From the NCBI GenBank assembly GCA_027625915.1, contig JANTQA010000070.1, positions 5,585,001 to 5,649,000 on the forward strand: a stretch of DNA of 64,000 nt, in the 5' to 3' direction. The position numbers were made by a program, and so were the translations under genes. Shown piece by piece: positions 1-13,339 of this stretch (position 1 is the first letter of the stretch; every line of letters starts with the position of its first letter). This stretch comes from Anaeramoeba flamelloides. Taxonomy: Eukaryota; Metamonada; Anaeramoebidae. A model generated the notes under the pieces. It saw nothing but the letters and a program-made list of their open reading frames with translations. It was not told the origin of the DNA and did no database searches.

Positions 1-2369
1 CAAAATAGATTTATTTAAAAATATAATTTTTGATTAAAGTTTGCTTTCATGAATAATGGTGCAACTTTTGATTTGATGTTTAATTGCGTTCAGAAATTAT
101 AGTAAAAGAACATATAGAGTGTAATTTTACTTCTTCAATGATTAGAATTAAAAACAAAGTTTTTGAGTAAAGTTTGTCTTTATATTGGAACTTTAAATCA
201 AATTAAAATATCGTTAATCAGAAATTCTTAAAGACTAGATTAAACCCCAAAAAAAATTATTTTTATTAATTATCAAACGACAATTATTTTATCAAATTAT
301 TCAAAATATTCAAGATAAATTAAAAAAATTTTAATTTTATATGAAAACTGTCATTAAAAGAAAAAAAATTCAAAATCTTAAAAAAAATTTTATGGATTTT
401 TTTCATAAATCAATACTCTTTCAATTGAATTCTTTATTATTATTTTTCAATCCAAAAATAAATGATAGTTATTAATTTTAGAACTAGTTTAGAACTCTAC
501 TGCAAAATTTCTGTAACCTTGCCTTTTTCTGAACCTAAAGTTATTTTTTTCAGAATATAACATCTTTATTGAAACAACATTGAAAATAGAAAATGTATTT
601 CCTTATTGAAATAATCATCTTATTTGATGAATAAAAAAATAATAAAATTATCAGCTAAAAATATGAACCATTTTGAGTTCAATAGAATATAAATTAATTT
701 TTTTTCAAACTAATTTATCAGTTTTAATAAATTTAACTATCATATTCAGAATAACTTACCCCACTATTAAATAATATGATAATTTAATTTATTTCAAAAA
801 AAGAATAAATAATAATAAGAAATTTTTTTTATTTTCTCATTTTTATCCTGGTTGATTATTAATTTTATGACACTGAAACATGATAGTATGAGTAACTCGA
901 AAATAAAAAGGAACATTACAGGACAAAAAATGTCCTAATGTTAAAAGTAAATCAAAAAAGAAAGAAATTACAAATTACAAAAGTTCAACAACGAATTCCA
1001 AATTAACATTCAAGATCAAGTATCAAATTATAATCAAATTAACCAAAAGTATCGATACTGTGATTTTGGGAGTTCCTAATTAAAAGATAGTATTTGTTTT
1101 TTTTTTTTTTTTTTAATTTTTCACCAATTGCTTCTTATGAACCCTTTTTACATTTCTTTTTTTTTTTTTAAATCTTTTTTTAATTTCAATTTTTTTCTTT
1201 TCCTTTTTTAACCATTAGAAAAAATGTGGGTTAGGTCTTTCCCAAGAACAATGTTGAAATATATGATTTAACTCTTAAATTACCTTTGTACAAATATAAG
1301 TAAAAGGGTATTCAAAGTATAATTTACACTATTCCAACCATTAATAATAATAATATAATTTTATTTAGTTATTTTTTTTTTCAAAGCATATTAAGGTAAT
1401 ATTTTACCTCAGAATTAAAAAATTTTTTTGATGTATTTTTTTTTCAATATTATTTATCAGCATTAACCATTACATTACCATTTTTTTTTTTTTTTTCATT
1501 TATATTTTTGAATGTATGTATTTTCTCCCATGAATTCCCATTATCTGAAATATTTAGTAAATTGTAAATTATGATCAAATTGATTTCAATAGTAAATTAG
1601 TCTTTAATAAGATAATTCTTTAATTATTTTTTTACTTATTTTTCACTGATGAATAAAGTTATAGGAAACCGGAATTACCAAAACTGAATTAATAACCTTT
1701 TACAAAAATCTTAAAGATGATTTTAAGTGATTAGAAAAAAACAATGTAAAAAAAAACAAATCCAAAAAAATCACTTTTACAAATGTTTTCAAATAAATTC
1801 AAATATCAAAAAATTGAACATGCTTAAATTTTGGTTTTAATTTGATATTTGGATTTATACTTTAATTTTAATAGTCAATTGACTTTTTAATAATTTGGTT
1901 TTTGTTTGTAAAATGAAAAAAAAAAATAAGTTTTAGAACTTCAAATTCTTGAGTTTATTTAACTTATGGTTGTTATCAATATTACCATTCTTTTTTAAAA
2001 GTCGCTAGTAGAGAAAAAAATGTATTTTCTAGGTAATTTTTTAAAATAAATCTAATAAAGAATTTGTATTTGATTCAAATTTGAGTAATTTACTTAAAAA
2101 TGATCATAAATAATAGTTTTATAAATACTGCATCCATCTAATAAACTGAAATCTCGAAAAAATATATGATGATGAAAGTATTTTAAACCTTATTTTCTAA
2201 ACTTTAAAATCAATCTAGGAAAATCTAGGAATTTTCCTTGTTTCTTTTAAATTTTATAAAACTTATAGGAAGTTTCCTAGTTATTTCAGTATCTTAAATA
2301 ATGGGGTAAATTCCAAGATGTTTTTCTATTTTTCTAAATTTTGTGAATTGGGTAAAACCTAACCAAAAA
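1..2369. other. AT-rich spacer, no gene seen
   Basis: No frame on either strand gives a convincing protein. The stretch is A/T homopolymer-rich. The only structure I can point to is a short hairpin at 912-942 (stem AACATTA/CAGGACA against TGTCCT/AATGTT with an A5 loop). Confidence 0.6.
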
Positions 2370-3015
2370 TATCATACACGTGCCTATATTTTCCAGAATT
2401 CAAAAGAATACAGTAAAATGTATTATTTTAATCAATTATTTTTGATTCTGAAAAAAATCTAAGAGTAGTTTTTTTAATATAAGAAATAAAAAGAAAATTT
2501 TTAATTTTTCTCTCTTCTTTTAATCGTTGGAAAACCTAAAAAAGTCAATTTAGAGGGCTGTAGAGTACCTACTATTTTTTTACTCTTTGAAATAAACTGA
2601 AAATTCATATAAATGCTCCTTGCATTTTAAAAATTAAAAAAAAAAAAATGACGGCTCTTTTCTTGAGATTTTCTGTTTTATCTGTAAAATCTTTGATTTA
2701 GCTCTATTCTATTAAATTAAATGAATCTAATCTAGTTTTTTTTTTTTTTTTTTTTTTCGCTTTTTGTTTTGATTAGAAAATCAATAGATTTTTAAAAAAA
2801 AAACAAAAAGCAAAAAAAAAAAAAAATAATAAAAATGTCCATCAAGTGGCTAGCTTATCTTGAGATTTTCCAGAATTTAAAAGAAATTGAGAAAAATGAA
2901 GATTTTATTCAATTCTCAAAAATTAAAAATACCTAACGTAAGCTTTTTTTACTTTTTGAAATAAACCCAAAATTTCTTAAATTTTCTTTTAATTACAAAA
3001 ATTAACAAAAACATA
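2370..3015. repeat. Hairpin-array repeat, copy A (diverged)
   Basis: It shares modules with copies B-E: a TTTTCCAGAATTCAAAAGAAT half-hairpin near 2388, a TTCTTGAGATTTTCTGTTTTAT module near 2661, an AAAATCAATAGATTTT palindrome near 2777 and a CTTTTTGAAATAAAC module near 2951. A long T-run hairpin around CGCTTTTTGTTTT (about 2738-2835) is embedded. This copy is more decayed than B and C, so its ends are approximate. Confidence 0.55.
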
Positions 3016-4168
3016 CGTAAAATTAAAAACAATTTTTTTTTTTTTGAATTAAAATCATAAATAATTCTTTAATAGCACAAATAAATTTTCTTTATTAAAA
3101 AGATATTTATGAAAAATAAAAGCTTTTTAAATATAAATTAAATAACCCTTAAATGTAAAGACATAAATTTGATAATTTTTTACTTTTTAATTTTAAAATA
3201 AATCTTATTTAAAAAATGGATTTTTCAACCTAAATTGAATAATATCATTAAAAATAATTTATGATAAAAAATCTCTTATTAACCAATAATATTTATTATA
3301 TGTGAAGTTATTAAAAATTATTTATATAAACAAATATTTTATTTATTTTTTTATATAATTTTTTTCATGCTTATACTGTCAAATAACTCTTTCCGATTTG
3401 GTAAATCTGTGTTTCAAAAAAAAACTATGTAAAAAAAATTTTTTTTTAAAAAGCCAGTTTAGTTAAATGACCAAAGAAATGATAAATAAATAATATAAAC
3501 ATAAGATATTTGTTACATAAAGTCCAATTATTTAAAAAAAGAAGAAAATTCCTTATAATGAAAGATCAAATATAAGTTTATTATCAAAAAAATACTTTAT
3601 TTTTAAGAAAAATTGTTATCGTCAAAAAAATCAGAAATAAATGTAAAAACTATAAACAAAATCAATCACTAATTTAAAATTTATATTTAAAATCATGGAT
3701 TTAACTTTCCTAATGGATTTAATCTTGACTAAACTATTGGATATCAAATGCCGTGATGTGTCAGAACAAGAACAAATGGATGATTTTATTTGGATACAAA
3801 TAGTTTTTGTTCTCAAAACAAGGGTTTTTTAAGATTTCTCTTCTCTATTAATCTCTTAAATTTTTAAATTTTAACTTGATTTCATTCCATCAAATAAACC
3901 CAAAAAAATCAACCATTTAATTTTTATCTGAATTTTTTTTCTGATGGTTGCATGTTGTTAATTATTGATACAAAAAGAATTATAAGAGAATTTAAACCAA
4001 AATATACAGGCAACAGATTATATTATTTGGTATACTTGTACAAAAGAACTTCAAATATATAAAAGTATTATCATTTTTTTTCAAATGAATTAATCTTTTT
4101 CGACTCTTTTTTCAGTCAAAAACAAAGTTTATTTTATTCATTACCTGAAAAACAGAAACACAAAAAGA
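3016..4168. other. Upstream spacer of the importin gene
   Basis: A/T-rich with no supported gene. It presumably holds the promoter of the importin gene that starts at 4169. I see no recognisable promoter element beyond A/T-richness. Confidence 0.5.
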
Positions 4169-7100
4169 ATGAAAACTTCAGTTCAGACCCCAAGTGAAGA
4201 AGACTTTTACGAATTTGAAGATCTGGTAAAAAGGCTCTTAAGATCCGACAACATAATAAGGGATAAAGCAGAAGAACAATACCACCACTATTTAAATGAT
4301 GATCCAAATTTTTGTTTGCAATTCTTGCTTTCCATGTTAACCTTCAGCGAAAATAATGATGTAATTGTACTGTCATTAGTTTTGTTGCGTCGGAGTATTG
4401 TCTCGGAATTCGACTCGGTTTGGTACAAATGCAATGAGCACACACAAAATACGATACAAGAAACTTTATTTGAGGAATATTACAACCAAAAAACGTTTAT
4501 TTTCAAAAAATTATTAATTGATATTTTAATTGCTGTTGATGAGCAGTTGAGCCAACCAATTGGTACTACTAATTTCTTTTTTATTGATCTTTGGAATAAT
4601 CACAAAAGCATTTTTAATTCAAAATAATAATTTTATCCTTTTTTTTAAAGCAGAATACTATTGTTGAAGGATTGGTTTGTAACAGAAAAGAAATGACGAA
4701 TAATGGTGAGTTATTCAGAAATGCTTTTCGCTTAGAAACTATCTTTTTTCAGATAGATCCCGGTTTGTAGGAAAAGTCTCTTCCTTTCCTCAAAATAGAA
4801 AAAAAAAAATTTAACCTCATTTTTTCGATGAAAGACAAACTTTCGCATTTGTAAAAAAAAAGTTAAACAAGATTTTCAATTGGAAACCTTACTGAAAACA
4901 AAAAGTAAGATCAATTAATAGAAGAATAAATAAACGACTAAAGACAAAATGGAGGAATCAAACACAAATAATAGTTTTTTTAATACTATCATTTATGTTT
5001 AGGTTTTTTCTTTGATTGATCGTCATTTATTAAAAATTTGTATAAAAAAATTGATTATTTTTGAGATCTCCAAAGTAACTCATCAGATTTCGATAAAAAA
5101 AGGAGATTTAAATTGCTTTATGGTTGATTTGTTTGATACTGTTAATTGTAAACTAAAAAGAACAACATTTTCAGTCAGCTTTCCAACAAAAAAAAAAACA
5201 ATAAAAAATCCCAAGAATTAAAATAAATCATCAAAGTCAAGAATTCCAAAAGTCCCGACACTAATTATTTAAACTTTTTTTCGGAATTAAAAATTTTGAA
5301 ATTAAACATTATTTATACATTCTTTTTTTGGAATGCTGAAGAAAAATTTTGTTCAATTTATTTTTGAAACAAATAGTAATAATATAATGGATCATACTTT
5401 GAAGTTAATTTGTTTCTTCTTTTAATTGATTTTACTTTTCATTTTCAGCTTCTATTAAGGTTTTGAATTAAATTTTGGTATAATTTTAATTTGATTTCTA
5501 GCATTAGAAATTATTCATTTAAAATGGATCCTTTTTCTATATTTTTAAATACCCCTTCCATTTCCATTTACTATTATTTGAAATTTAAATGAGAAAGAAT
5601 TTTGTGCTGATTATCTTTTTTTCAATTCCTCGGGATTTTTTTTCTTTCAAATTACCGATTCACACAAAAACATCCCACTGCAAACAATTAAATAGCTATT
5701 CAGAATAAAAGAAATCTAGCATAAACTTTAATTTCTTACTTTGAAATAAACCCCATTCCAAAAATTTGGACACACCCAAAATCAAAAATAGGCAAAAAAA
5801 AAAACACTCAATTTATTATATTTTTCCAAACCTAATATAAAACAACATTTAAGATACCCAGTATTAATGTTTTAATAAGTAATCATTATAATCCAAATAA
5901 AAGAAAAAAATATTAAACTCAAAAATAAAAATCAGTGTGTCCAAAATAATGAAACGAGCGAGAACAAAAAATGTATTGGTTAATTTGTTGAAATTTCACC
6001 AACAATTGTTGATCGATCAAATGATAAGATACCATCTACCAATTGTATGTGGATTTTTCAATTTAACAAACTTAACACTAACCCTCTATCAACCATAGAA
6101 AAAAAATTCCAGATCTAACGAAAAAGATTACGTAACTGCAAAAAAGGAAATGAAAACAAAACAAAAAAGACAAAAAATGAAATAGTTTGTAAAATCAAAA
6201 TTCTTTCCAAATTGAATTTAAAATGTGGTATTGCTATTCTTCCAACTGTTTAAACTGTGTACAAATTTTTGGAGTTTAATTTACATTAATTAATTTGAAA
6301 AAAAAAAAAACAGTGAAAATTGTTTACCATTTATTTATTTATTAATTAATTAATTAATTGAGAGTAATCAAAGAAAAATTTATCAAAGTAAATAAAAAAA
6401 AAAAAGACAAATTAATAATTAAAAGACCAAAATAAATAAATAATAATATCATTTATATGACCAAAAAAATATAAGATCATTCATCCAAAACAAGGACAAG
6501 CAACAAATACACAAATTTTATTTACTTTTAATATAATCCAAATAATTATCTTTTAGAAAATAAAAAAAATTTTTTAATAATTTTTAAAAAAACTAATTAT
6601 ACCATAACATTAATAAACAAATAACAAATATTTAAAACAAAAAAAAAAAAAAAAATAAACATAAAGAAAATGAAAATGAAACTGGACTTAAAGAATTATT
6701 AACATTTCTATTTGAAATTATCAAAACAAATTCTGGTGATGATTTACAAATTTTCATGTATACCCTTAAAGAGATGTGCACCTACCAATCACAACAATTA
6801 AATACAAAAGTGGAAGAAATTAGTAAAATATTTTCAACCAGTTTATTTAACGAAACAACATTAATTTTGAAGCAGTATACGATCAACGCAGTATGTTCTT
6901 ATATTCCCCTGCTTTCGGAAACAAACCAAGAAGAATACAATTGCTTAATTCCAGTTATCCTTGAAACGATTTGGGTCTTTATTAAAAACGAGGAATTAGA
7001 TTTTAGTATAAATTGTTTAAGCGAATTGATTATTTTAGCAACAATGACCATTGAACCCTTTAAAAACCAACTTGAATTAATGCTGACAAATATGATCAAT

Positions 7101-9965
7101 ATATTTCATTATCAAGAAAAGGAAAAACACTATAATGACAACTACATCAACAATAACAATTACACAAATAACAATAACAATAACAATAACATCAATGATA
7201 ATGATGATCCCTACTCAGACTCTGACGATGAAGACGGTTCAAAAATGCTATCAATTGAATTATTAATAACACTTTTAGAAACATCGCCTGAAACCATTCT
7301 TCAATGTAACAATTATTTAAATGAAATCTTGATATGTATCATAACTTTATTTTCAAAAAGTAAAACAAATGACAAAATAATAAATTTTAGAGGTGTAACA
7401 CTATTTGAAAGGGCCCTTTTAGCAATCGGCGGCGAACATATCATTCAAGAATTAGAAAAGATAGTTCCAGAATTATTAAAATATAATCCATTAAATTATA
7501 AAATGCCAATATTAAAAATCTATGAATTACTTTTTGAAGGAATAAAATTTAGAAAATTTCCAGAATTTAAATTTATTGTCAAATTAATTTCAACTTTTTT
7601 AAATGATAGGAATGTAAAAATTATACTACAGACCATTGACACTATTGAACAATTATTAATGAATTCATCTTTAATAAAATTTTCTAATGATTTTTTTGAC
7701 TTGTGTTCCTTAATATTACAAAATTTACTACCATTATTAAAATCTGAAAATGAAATAATCAAATATAATGTTTTTTTATGTCTCAAAAATTTTTTTATCT
7801 CTAAAAAAAAGAAAAATAAAGAATTTAAGGAATTTTTATTTAAAAAATTTTATAAAATTATTCTTGATAACATATTGATAATGAACACAAACTTTGATAA
7901 CCAATTAATCTCTCAAAATAAGCAGAACTTTTCCATCAAGGAAGAAAAAATAAACTTGTTAATTATAATCACAAAATCTTATCCCCAATTCTTCTTGCAA
8001 GACTATTATAAAGAGATAATGATTTTAATGAAAAATTTATTAGAAAATTTATTATTGGAAAAAAATTTAAAGATCAAATTGAATGATTTCAAATGGAAAA
8101 TAATCAATTATTTAATAATTATTGAAAACAATTTTCATATGGAGCAATTTAATAATAACATTCAAGATATAATAGAAATTATTATTCAAATCCAAGAACA
8201 AGATTTAATAATTGACAAAGGAAATTCAAATTCAAATTCAAATTCAAATTCAAATGAACTAATTTATAATTTAAATGATCCACAAATATTAAATATTTTA
8301 AAGACTTGGTCAAAAATCATTTCATTATTTAGCGAAAAAAGTTTACCATATCTCGAAAGTTTAATATTATTACTTTTACAAATAATTTCTCAAAAAATTG
8401 ATTATATTATCATTGATGATAATCTTGTTAATAATGATAATAATTTGAATTCTCTTAATAACGATGATTTTTTCCCCTCGAAGGAGATAATACAAATGGA
8501 TGGCAAATTAATATTAATTCATTTTTTTACTATTAAATGTATTTTAAAATCCTTAAAAATATTAAATTCTCTCATTTTAAATTCAAATAAATATATTATA
8601 AAATATTCTGAAAAAATATTAAAAATAATTTTATTTTTAATTTCTTTTCGATATAACGAGAAAATTCGGAAAAGGGGCACTTTATTAATAGGTAATTTCT
8701 TTACCGCTATTAAAAAATCTATTGAAGATAATGACGACGATGATGATGAAGATGAAGATGAAAATTTTTTTGATAATGAAAATTTAAATATTTTTTATCT
8801 AAATTCATTAAACGAATTAATTAATTCGATAAAAATTGAAAAAAAAAGAAAAATTGTAAATTTAAAATTAATAACTATATCGGAATTAATTGATTCATTT
8901 GGTGAAATCTTAAATAAAAATGAACTCATATTTATTGGGGAAATAATTGCGAATGAAATTAATAATAATACCAATAGAAAAGATACTTTAATAAAAAAAA
9001 TGAAAAATAAAATAAACATAAATTATTATCAATCAAAAATGGAAATTGAAAATCAAATATTTGAATCAATTTATCAAATTATTAATTCGTTATTTGAAAA
9101 AAATATGGATCATTTTTTCCCAATTTTCCATAAATCAATTTTAAATTATTATTTTGATTTAACAAAGCCATTTAACGATCCGAATTATTCTCAAATTTCG
9201 TTTTTTGTATTATGTTCAATTATCCTCCATGGGGAACATCAACATTTTGAACTATGTTGGGAAAATATAATGAATGATTCTATTGAGTGGTTACAAACAA
9301 AAGAATTACACGTAATACAAGCAGTTGCATATACAATTGGCATATCTGCACAAAAAAATCAAGATTTCCGCTTGCATGCGTTTGAAGCAAATATTAACCA
9401 ATTATTCAATTTGTTATTACAAACAATACAATCTCTCCATCAATCTAAAAAATTATTAATTCAAAATTTTGATAATGATGAAATTTTAAGAACAAATGAC
9501 CATTTAATTTCTTCCATAGGTAAAATCTGTTATTATTATTCTTTTCCTTATTATTCACAATCTCCATTACCATTGACATCATCATCGTCGTCATCTTCTT
9601 TAGAGTCATCACATTCACTTAAGAAACTGCCTAGAATAACTTTCAATGAAATCGCACCAATATGGCTAAATTTGTTACCAATACAAATAGATCATGAAGA
9701 AGCAAAATGGAATAACGAGATCCTAACTTTGTATATTCAAAAAAATAACCAAATTATTCTTGGTGAAAATAATTCAAATTTATCAAAAATTTTCCAAATA
9801 TTTACTTTTTCTTATGGAACAAATATGATAAATTTGGAAACATTGGATTTTATAATTGTTTTCTTTAAAAAATTTAAAAATCAATTAGAGTTAAATCAAG
9901 AAATATTTAAAGAATTTGATAATCATTTAATTGAAAAACTTTATCAAATTTGGGAAAATTTTTAA
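4169..9965 (+). CDS. Importin-5 / karyopherin beta-3-like nuclear import receptor
   Basis: This is a nuclear import receptor of the importin-5 (RanBP5/Kap121) type. It binds cargo in the cytosol and releases it on RanGTP in the nucleus. Model: exon 1 4169-4562, intron 4563-6666 (GT-AG), exon 2 6667-9965; 3693 nt, 1230 residues. Both splice ends are phase 1, giving a Glu codon at the junction. Residues about 10-110 match the importin-beta N-terminal domain (DLVKRLLRSDNIIRDKAEEQ...LLRR). The rest is HEAT-repeat helices. Near the C-terminus, ISSIGKICYYY, then IAPIWLNLLPI...EEAKW, then QIILGENNSNLSKIF follow importin-5 order. An N/D-rich acidic insert (about 7132-7240) sits where animal importin-5 has its acidic loop. 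It is somewhat longer than the usual ~1100 residues because of Asn/Asp inserts. The donor GTACTA is unusual, and no other GT lies between it and the stop at the end of the exon 1 frame. Confidence 0.85.
4563..6666 (+). other. Giant intron of the importin gene (2104 bp)
   Basis: It runs from GTACTA to TAAAG and both flanks are phase 1. The first in-frame stop before exon 2 is at 6633, and 6665-6666 is the first AG after it. The acceptor is preceded by an A-run rather than pyrimidines. I find no gene or recognisable transposon inside; small open frames there look like chance. Confidence 0.65.
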
Positions 9966-12393
9966 CAATATTTCTTTTATATATATATATATATATATAT
10001 TTTCTAAAATTAAAAAATTGTATTTAGAAAAACATTATAATTACCCCTACCCATTAAAAAAATAAAAAATTAACTTTTTATTATTTTTTCATTTCCTTTT
10101 TTTCTCGCAAGGGATTAGCATCACCATAGATTCGTCTAATAATTAAAGTATGCTGTAATTTGGCGAAAATGATATTGGTTCACAAGCTCAAATAGCTCTA
10201 AAAAATCGGTTATCAATATTATTGCAACAATAAATTATTGGCTTTTTTACTAATGATTACAAATTAACATTGGAATTTTTTTTAATAATTCTTTTTCCTA
10301 ATCTAAAAATAGAAAATTGAAATAATATTATTGCAGTTTTTAAAATTTCATCTTTTGAACCATCAAAAATTACAATTTTTTCAATTTTTTAAGTTCAAAG
10401 ATTAACCTAATAATCAGCAACATAAAAAATTAAAGGCTCAATATTTTGGTTTCCATTTTTTAAAGCTTATAGTATTTTCAGTATATTTCCAATATATCCC
10501 CTAGTAACCTGGATTAGCCTAAATTTCACAGAGTATAAAATAAGATTTAAAATATTGTTATTGGGCTATTATATTTATTTTTTTATTAGTCTTGTATCCA
10601 GATTTGCAATTATATAAAAAGTCACAATATTTTTAAGGGGAAGTTCGAATTGATATTGTATTTTTTTTTATGATATTGGAAAAAAAAATAATAAGAATTT
10701 TCTTTAAAGATTTTGATTTTTAAATTTTTTTATTTTCGAAATATTATGACAATAATAATAATTAGAAATACAATACATTTATTTATTAATAATAACCAAA
10801 CAACGTTGTTAATTTTATGATAAAAAAAATAAATAAAAACAAGATATTCCTGAAAAATTTCAATATATATCTAATCAAAGGAAAAATGAACTTCATTTCT
10901 TTAGGCTAAAATTAAAAGTTTAATTTGAATAATTTTCTGAAACTCCAATTTAAGAAATAGAAAATAATTGAAAAAATTAAAATATAAATTGTAGGGGGAT
11001 TTATTTTTATAAAATTAAATCCATGATAAAACGTTTATTACAAGTGAATAAATCTAATTATAAACGTGTAAAATAAAATAATTCAACTTTTAAATAAAGA
11101 GAATAAAATAATTCTCAAAACAATTTTTTTTTTTTTTATTTTAGATATTTTGATGTTTGTTACAATTAAAAAAAAATCAGGAGAAAATTGTATTTGTCAA
11201 TCCAGATTATTGTGATTTTTAAAAATTATTTTTGATTTAAGGTCTCTTATTAATTATTAGTGTTTATTTTATGTCTAGATTTTAAAAATTCAAAAATCAA
11301 AAAATGCTTCAAATTAAAAAAAAAAATGATATTGTAACCATACTTGTGAGTTCGCAAAATTATTTTAATTTTAAACATTATTTTTTGAAAGAACTGTCAA
11401 ATTTTCAACAAAAACAAACAATTATTTTTTTCAAAATTTAATTTATATTTAATTTCTTTATTAATTTTTAATTAAATAATATGCATTAATCATAGAATGG
11501 TAAACAATAGATATAAAATTTTTGAGATGTGATATTAAAATAAAAAAATATATTATATATTAATAAATTTTTATTAGTTATTTTGAAGTTAAATGTTAAA
11601 AATTATTTTTTTTAATAAAGAATTAGGCTTTTTAATCATTAAAACTAGATTTTTTATAGATAGAAAAACTTTTGAAAAAAAAATATCTTTTTTTTTGATG
11701 GATTTCCAAATAAAGTAAATAAAATCAAGAATGAAAAAAAAATAATTTCCAAAGTAAATTTTTTTATATATTTTTGTTTATCTTCTTGAAAGATTGAAAA
11801 GGTTAGATCTATATAAAATTTCACATTCTGTTCTCGATGTATTGATTTTACTTTGATTATTTAGTACAATATATATTTAAAAAATTCTTTTTTCAAATAA
11901 TCTGATCACAATAAGACAAAATTAAGAATACTGTTTCAAAGAATAAAAGTTAGAATAAAATTATCTAAATTAAAAAAAAAATAAAAACAAAAATAAAAGA
12001 TTCAACTTTTAGAAAAGAAAATACGTTCAAAAAATCGAAATAAAAATCTCTAATTACCTTGTATCATAGGATTTGATCAAAAAAAAAAAAAATTTAAATC
12101 AAACAAAGACTTTCAATAAACCTATCTCTTTAAATCAGAATTGAAAAAAATATGATAATTTCAGAACCAAAACACGAAATAGATGAATTAAATACAAATA
12201 GTATTTAAATTCATCTTGGAAATTCTTTCGAAAAAAAAGTAATTTCGTATCTTAAAAAAAATTTTGCAAAATAAAGTATTTTCCATGAAGAATTAAAAAG
12301 AAAAACAAGTGAAACAAGGTATTGAAATTAAAAATTAATAAGATCAAGAAAAAAATATTCTTTTTTTATTTTTCAAGAAATTTTTTCATTTTT
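9966..12393. other. AT-rich spacer, no gene seen
   Basis: Immediately after the importin stop is a (TA)n microsatellite at about 9978-10000. The rest is A/T-rich without a supported coding frame on either strand. Confidence 0.55.
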
Positions 12394-12397
12394 TTAA

Positions 12398-12951
12398 GGT
12401 TTACAATCCCTGAAACTGGAAAAAAGATTATCTTGTATTGGATGTGTCAACTTGTTATTTTGGTTCTTAGCTGATCGATCCACAACTAAGTTTGGATCGT
12501 ATAGGTGGTTGAAAAAGGCTATTTTTGTGATTTTATTTTTTTTTTTTTTCCGAAATCTGAATTAATGAGTCTAAGATTAATTAATTGGAAGATATTTAAT
12601 TAGTAATTGAGTTTTTTGTTTTCTATGTTGAAATTTTTATTTACGCTTTGTATTATTTGATGCTTGTAAAAAAAATTTTTTTTATTTACTCCTAATTCTG
12701 TAAAAGGAAAATAATAATTTCAATTGACAACCCAAAAATTAACACTTTCAATTCAATACCTTCCAATCAATTAATCTTAAACTCATTAATTCAGATTTCG
12801 GAAAAAAAAAAAATAAAATCACAAAAATAGCCTTTTTCAACCACCTATACGATCCAAACTTAGTTGTGGATCGATCAGCTAAGAACCAAAATAACAAGTT
12901 GACACATCCAATACAAGATAATCTTTTTTCCAGTTTCAGGGATTGTAAACC
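12398..12951. mobile_element. Foldback DNA element with 197 bp inverted arms and TTAA ends (piggyBac-like MITE candidate)
   Basis: The left arm (about 12398-12595) and right arm (about 12755-12951) are inverted copies with only a few mismatches. They start GGTTTACAATCCCTGAAACT and share internal landmarks such as TTAGCTGATCGATCC. The loop is about 160 bp and has no coding frame. TTAA stands at both edges (12394-12397 and 12952-12955), the target duplication used by piggyBac-type elements. TTAA is itself a palindrome, so a chance extension of the arms is possible. It carries no transposase, so it would be non-autonomous. High arm identity suggests recent insertion. It lies about 390 bp upstream of the DnaJ start codon. 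Confidence 0.75.
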
Positions 12952-13339
12952 TTAAATTACTTTTAATTCTTTCATAAAATAAATTCAACGATTAAATATT
13001 TAACTCAATTTCATTTGAATGAAACAATAGTACATGAAATGGTTTTAATAATTCCCTTCCTGAATAAGATGAGGTGAAAAGTTGAATAGACAATAGACCC
13101 TTATTTAAGTAATATCTAATATTATTGTATTAATTGAAAAAATTCATTTTTTCCTTTCCATATCAAAATAATCGCTTATTCCTGATAAAAAAAATTATAG
13201 AAAAAACAAAAGAAATCATTTACAGAACATCAGTTCCTTCTACAATATTGTTAAAGATTTTTTTAGAAACAGAACACAATTCATTTTTTCAAAAATTAAC
13301 CTTGGATTTTTTTCTTTTATATTTTTTTAAAAAAAACAA

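Noticed and set aside
5012-5221. 69-codon frame in the importin intron.
   Set aside because: Composition is A/T-driven, with no domain, no splice signals and no relation to either flank.
10105-10150. GCAAGGGATTAGCATCACC followed by ATAGATTCGT, resembling pieces of U6 snRNA.
   Set aside because: The conserved central ACAGAGA region and the 5' stem are missing and the order of pieces is wrong; probably chance.
12398-12951. Could be a CRISPR-like or tandem-repeat structure.
   Set aside because: There is a single pair of inverted arms, no direct repeats and no spacers; a foldback transposon explains it.
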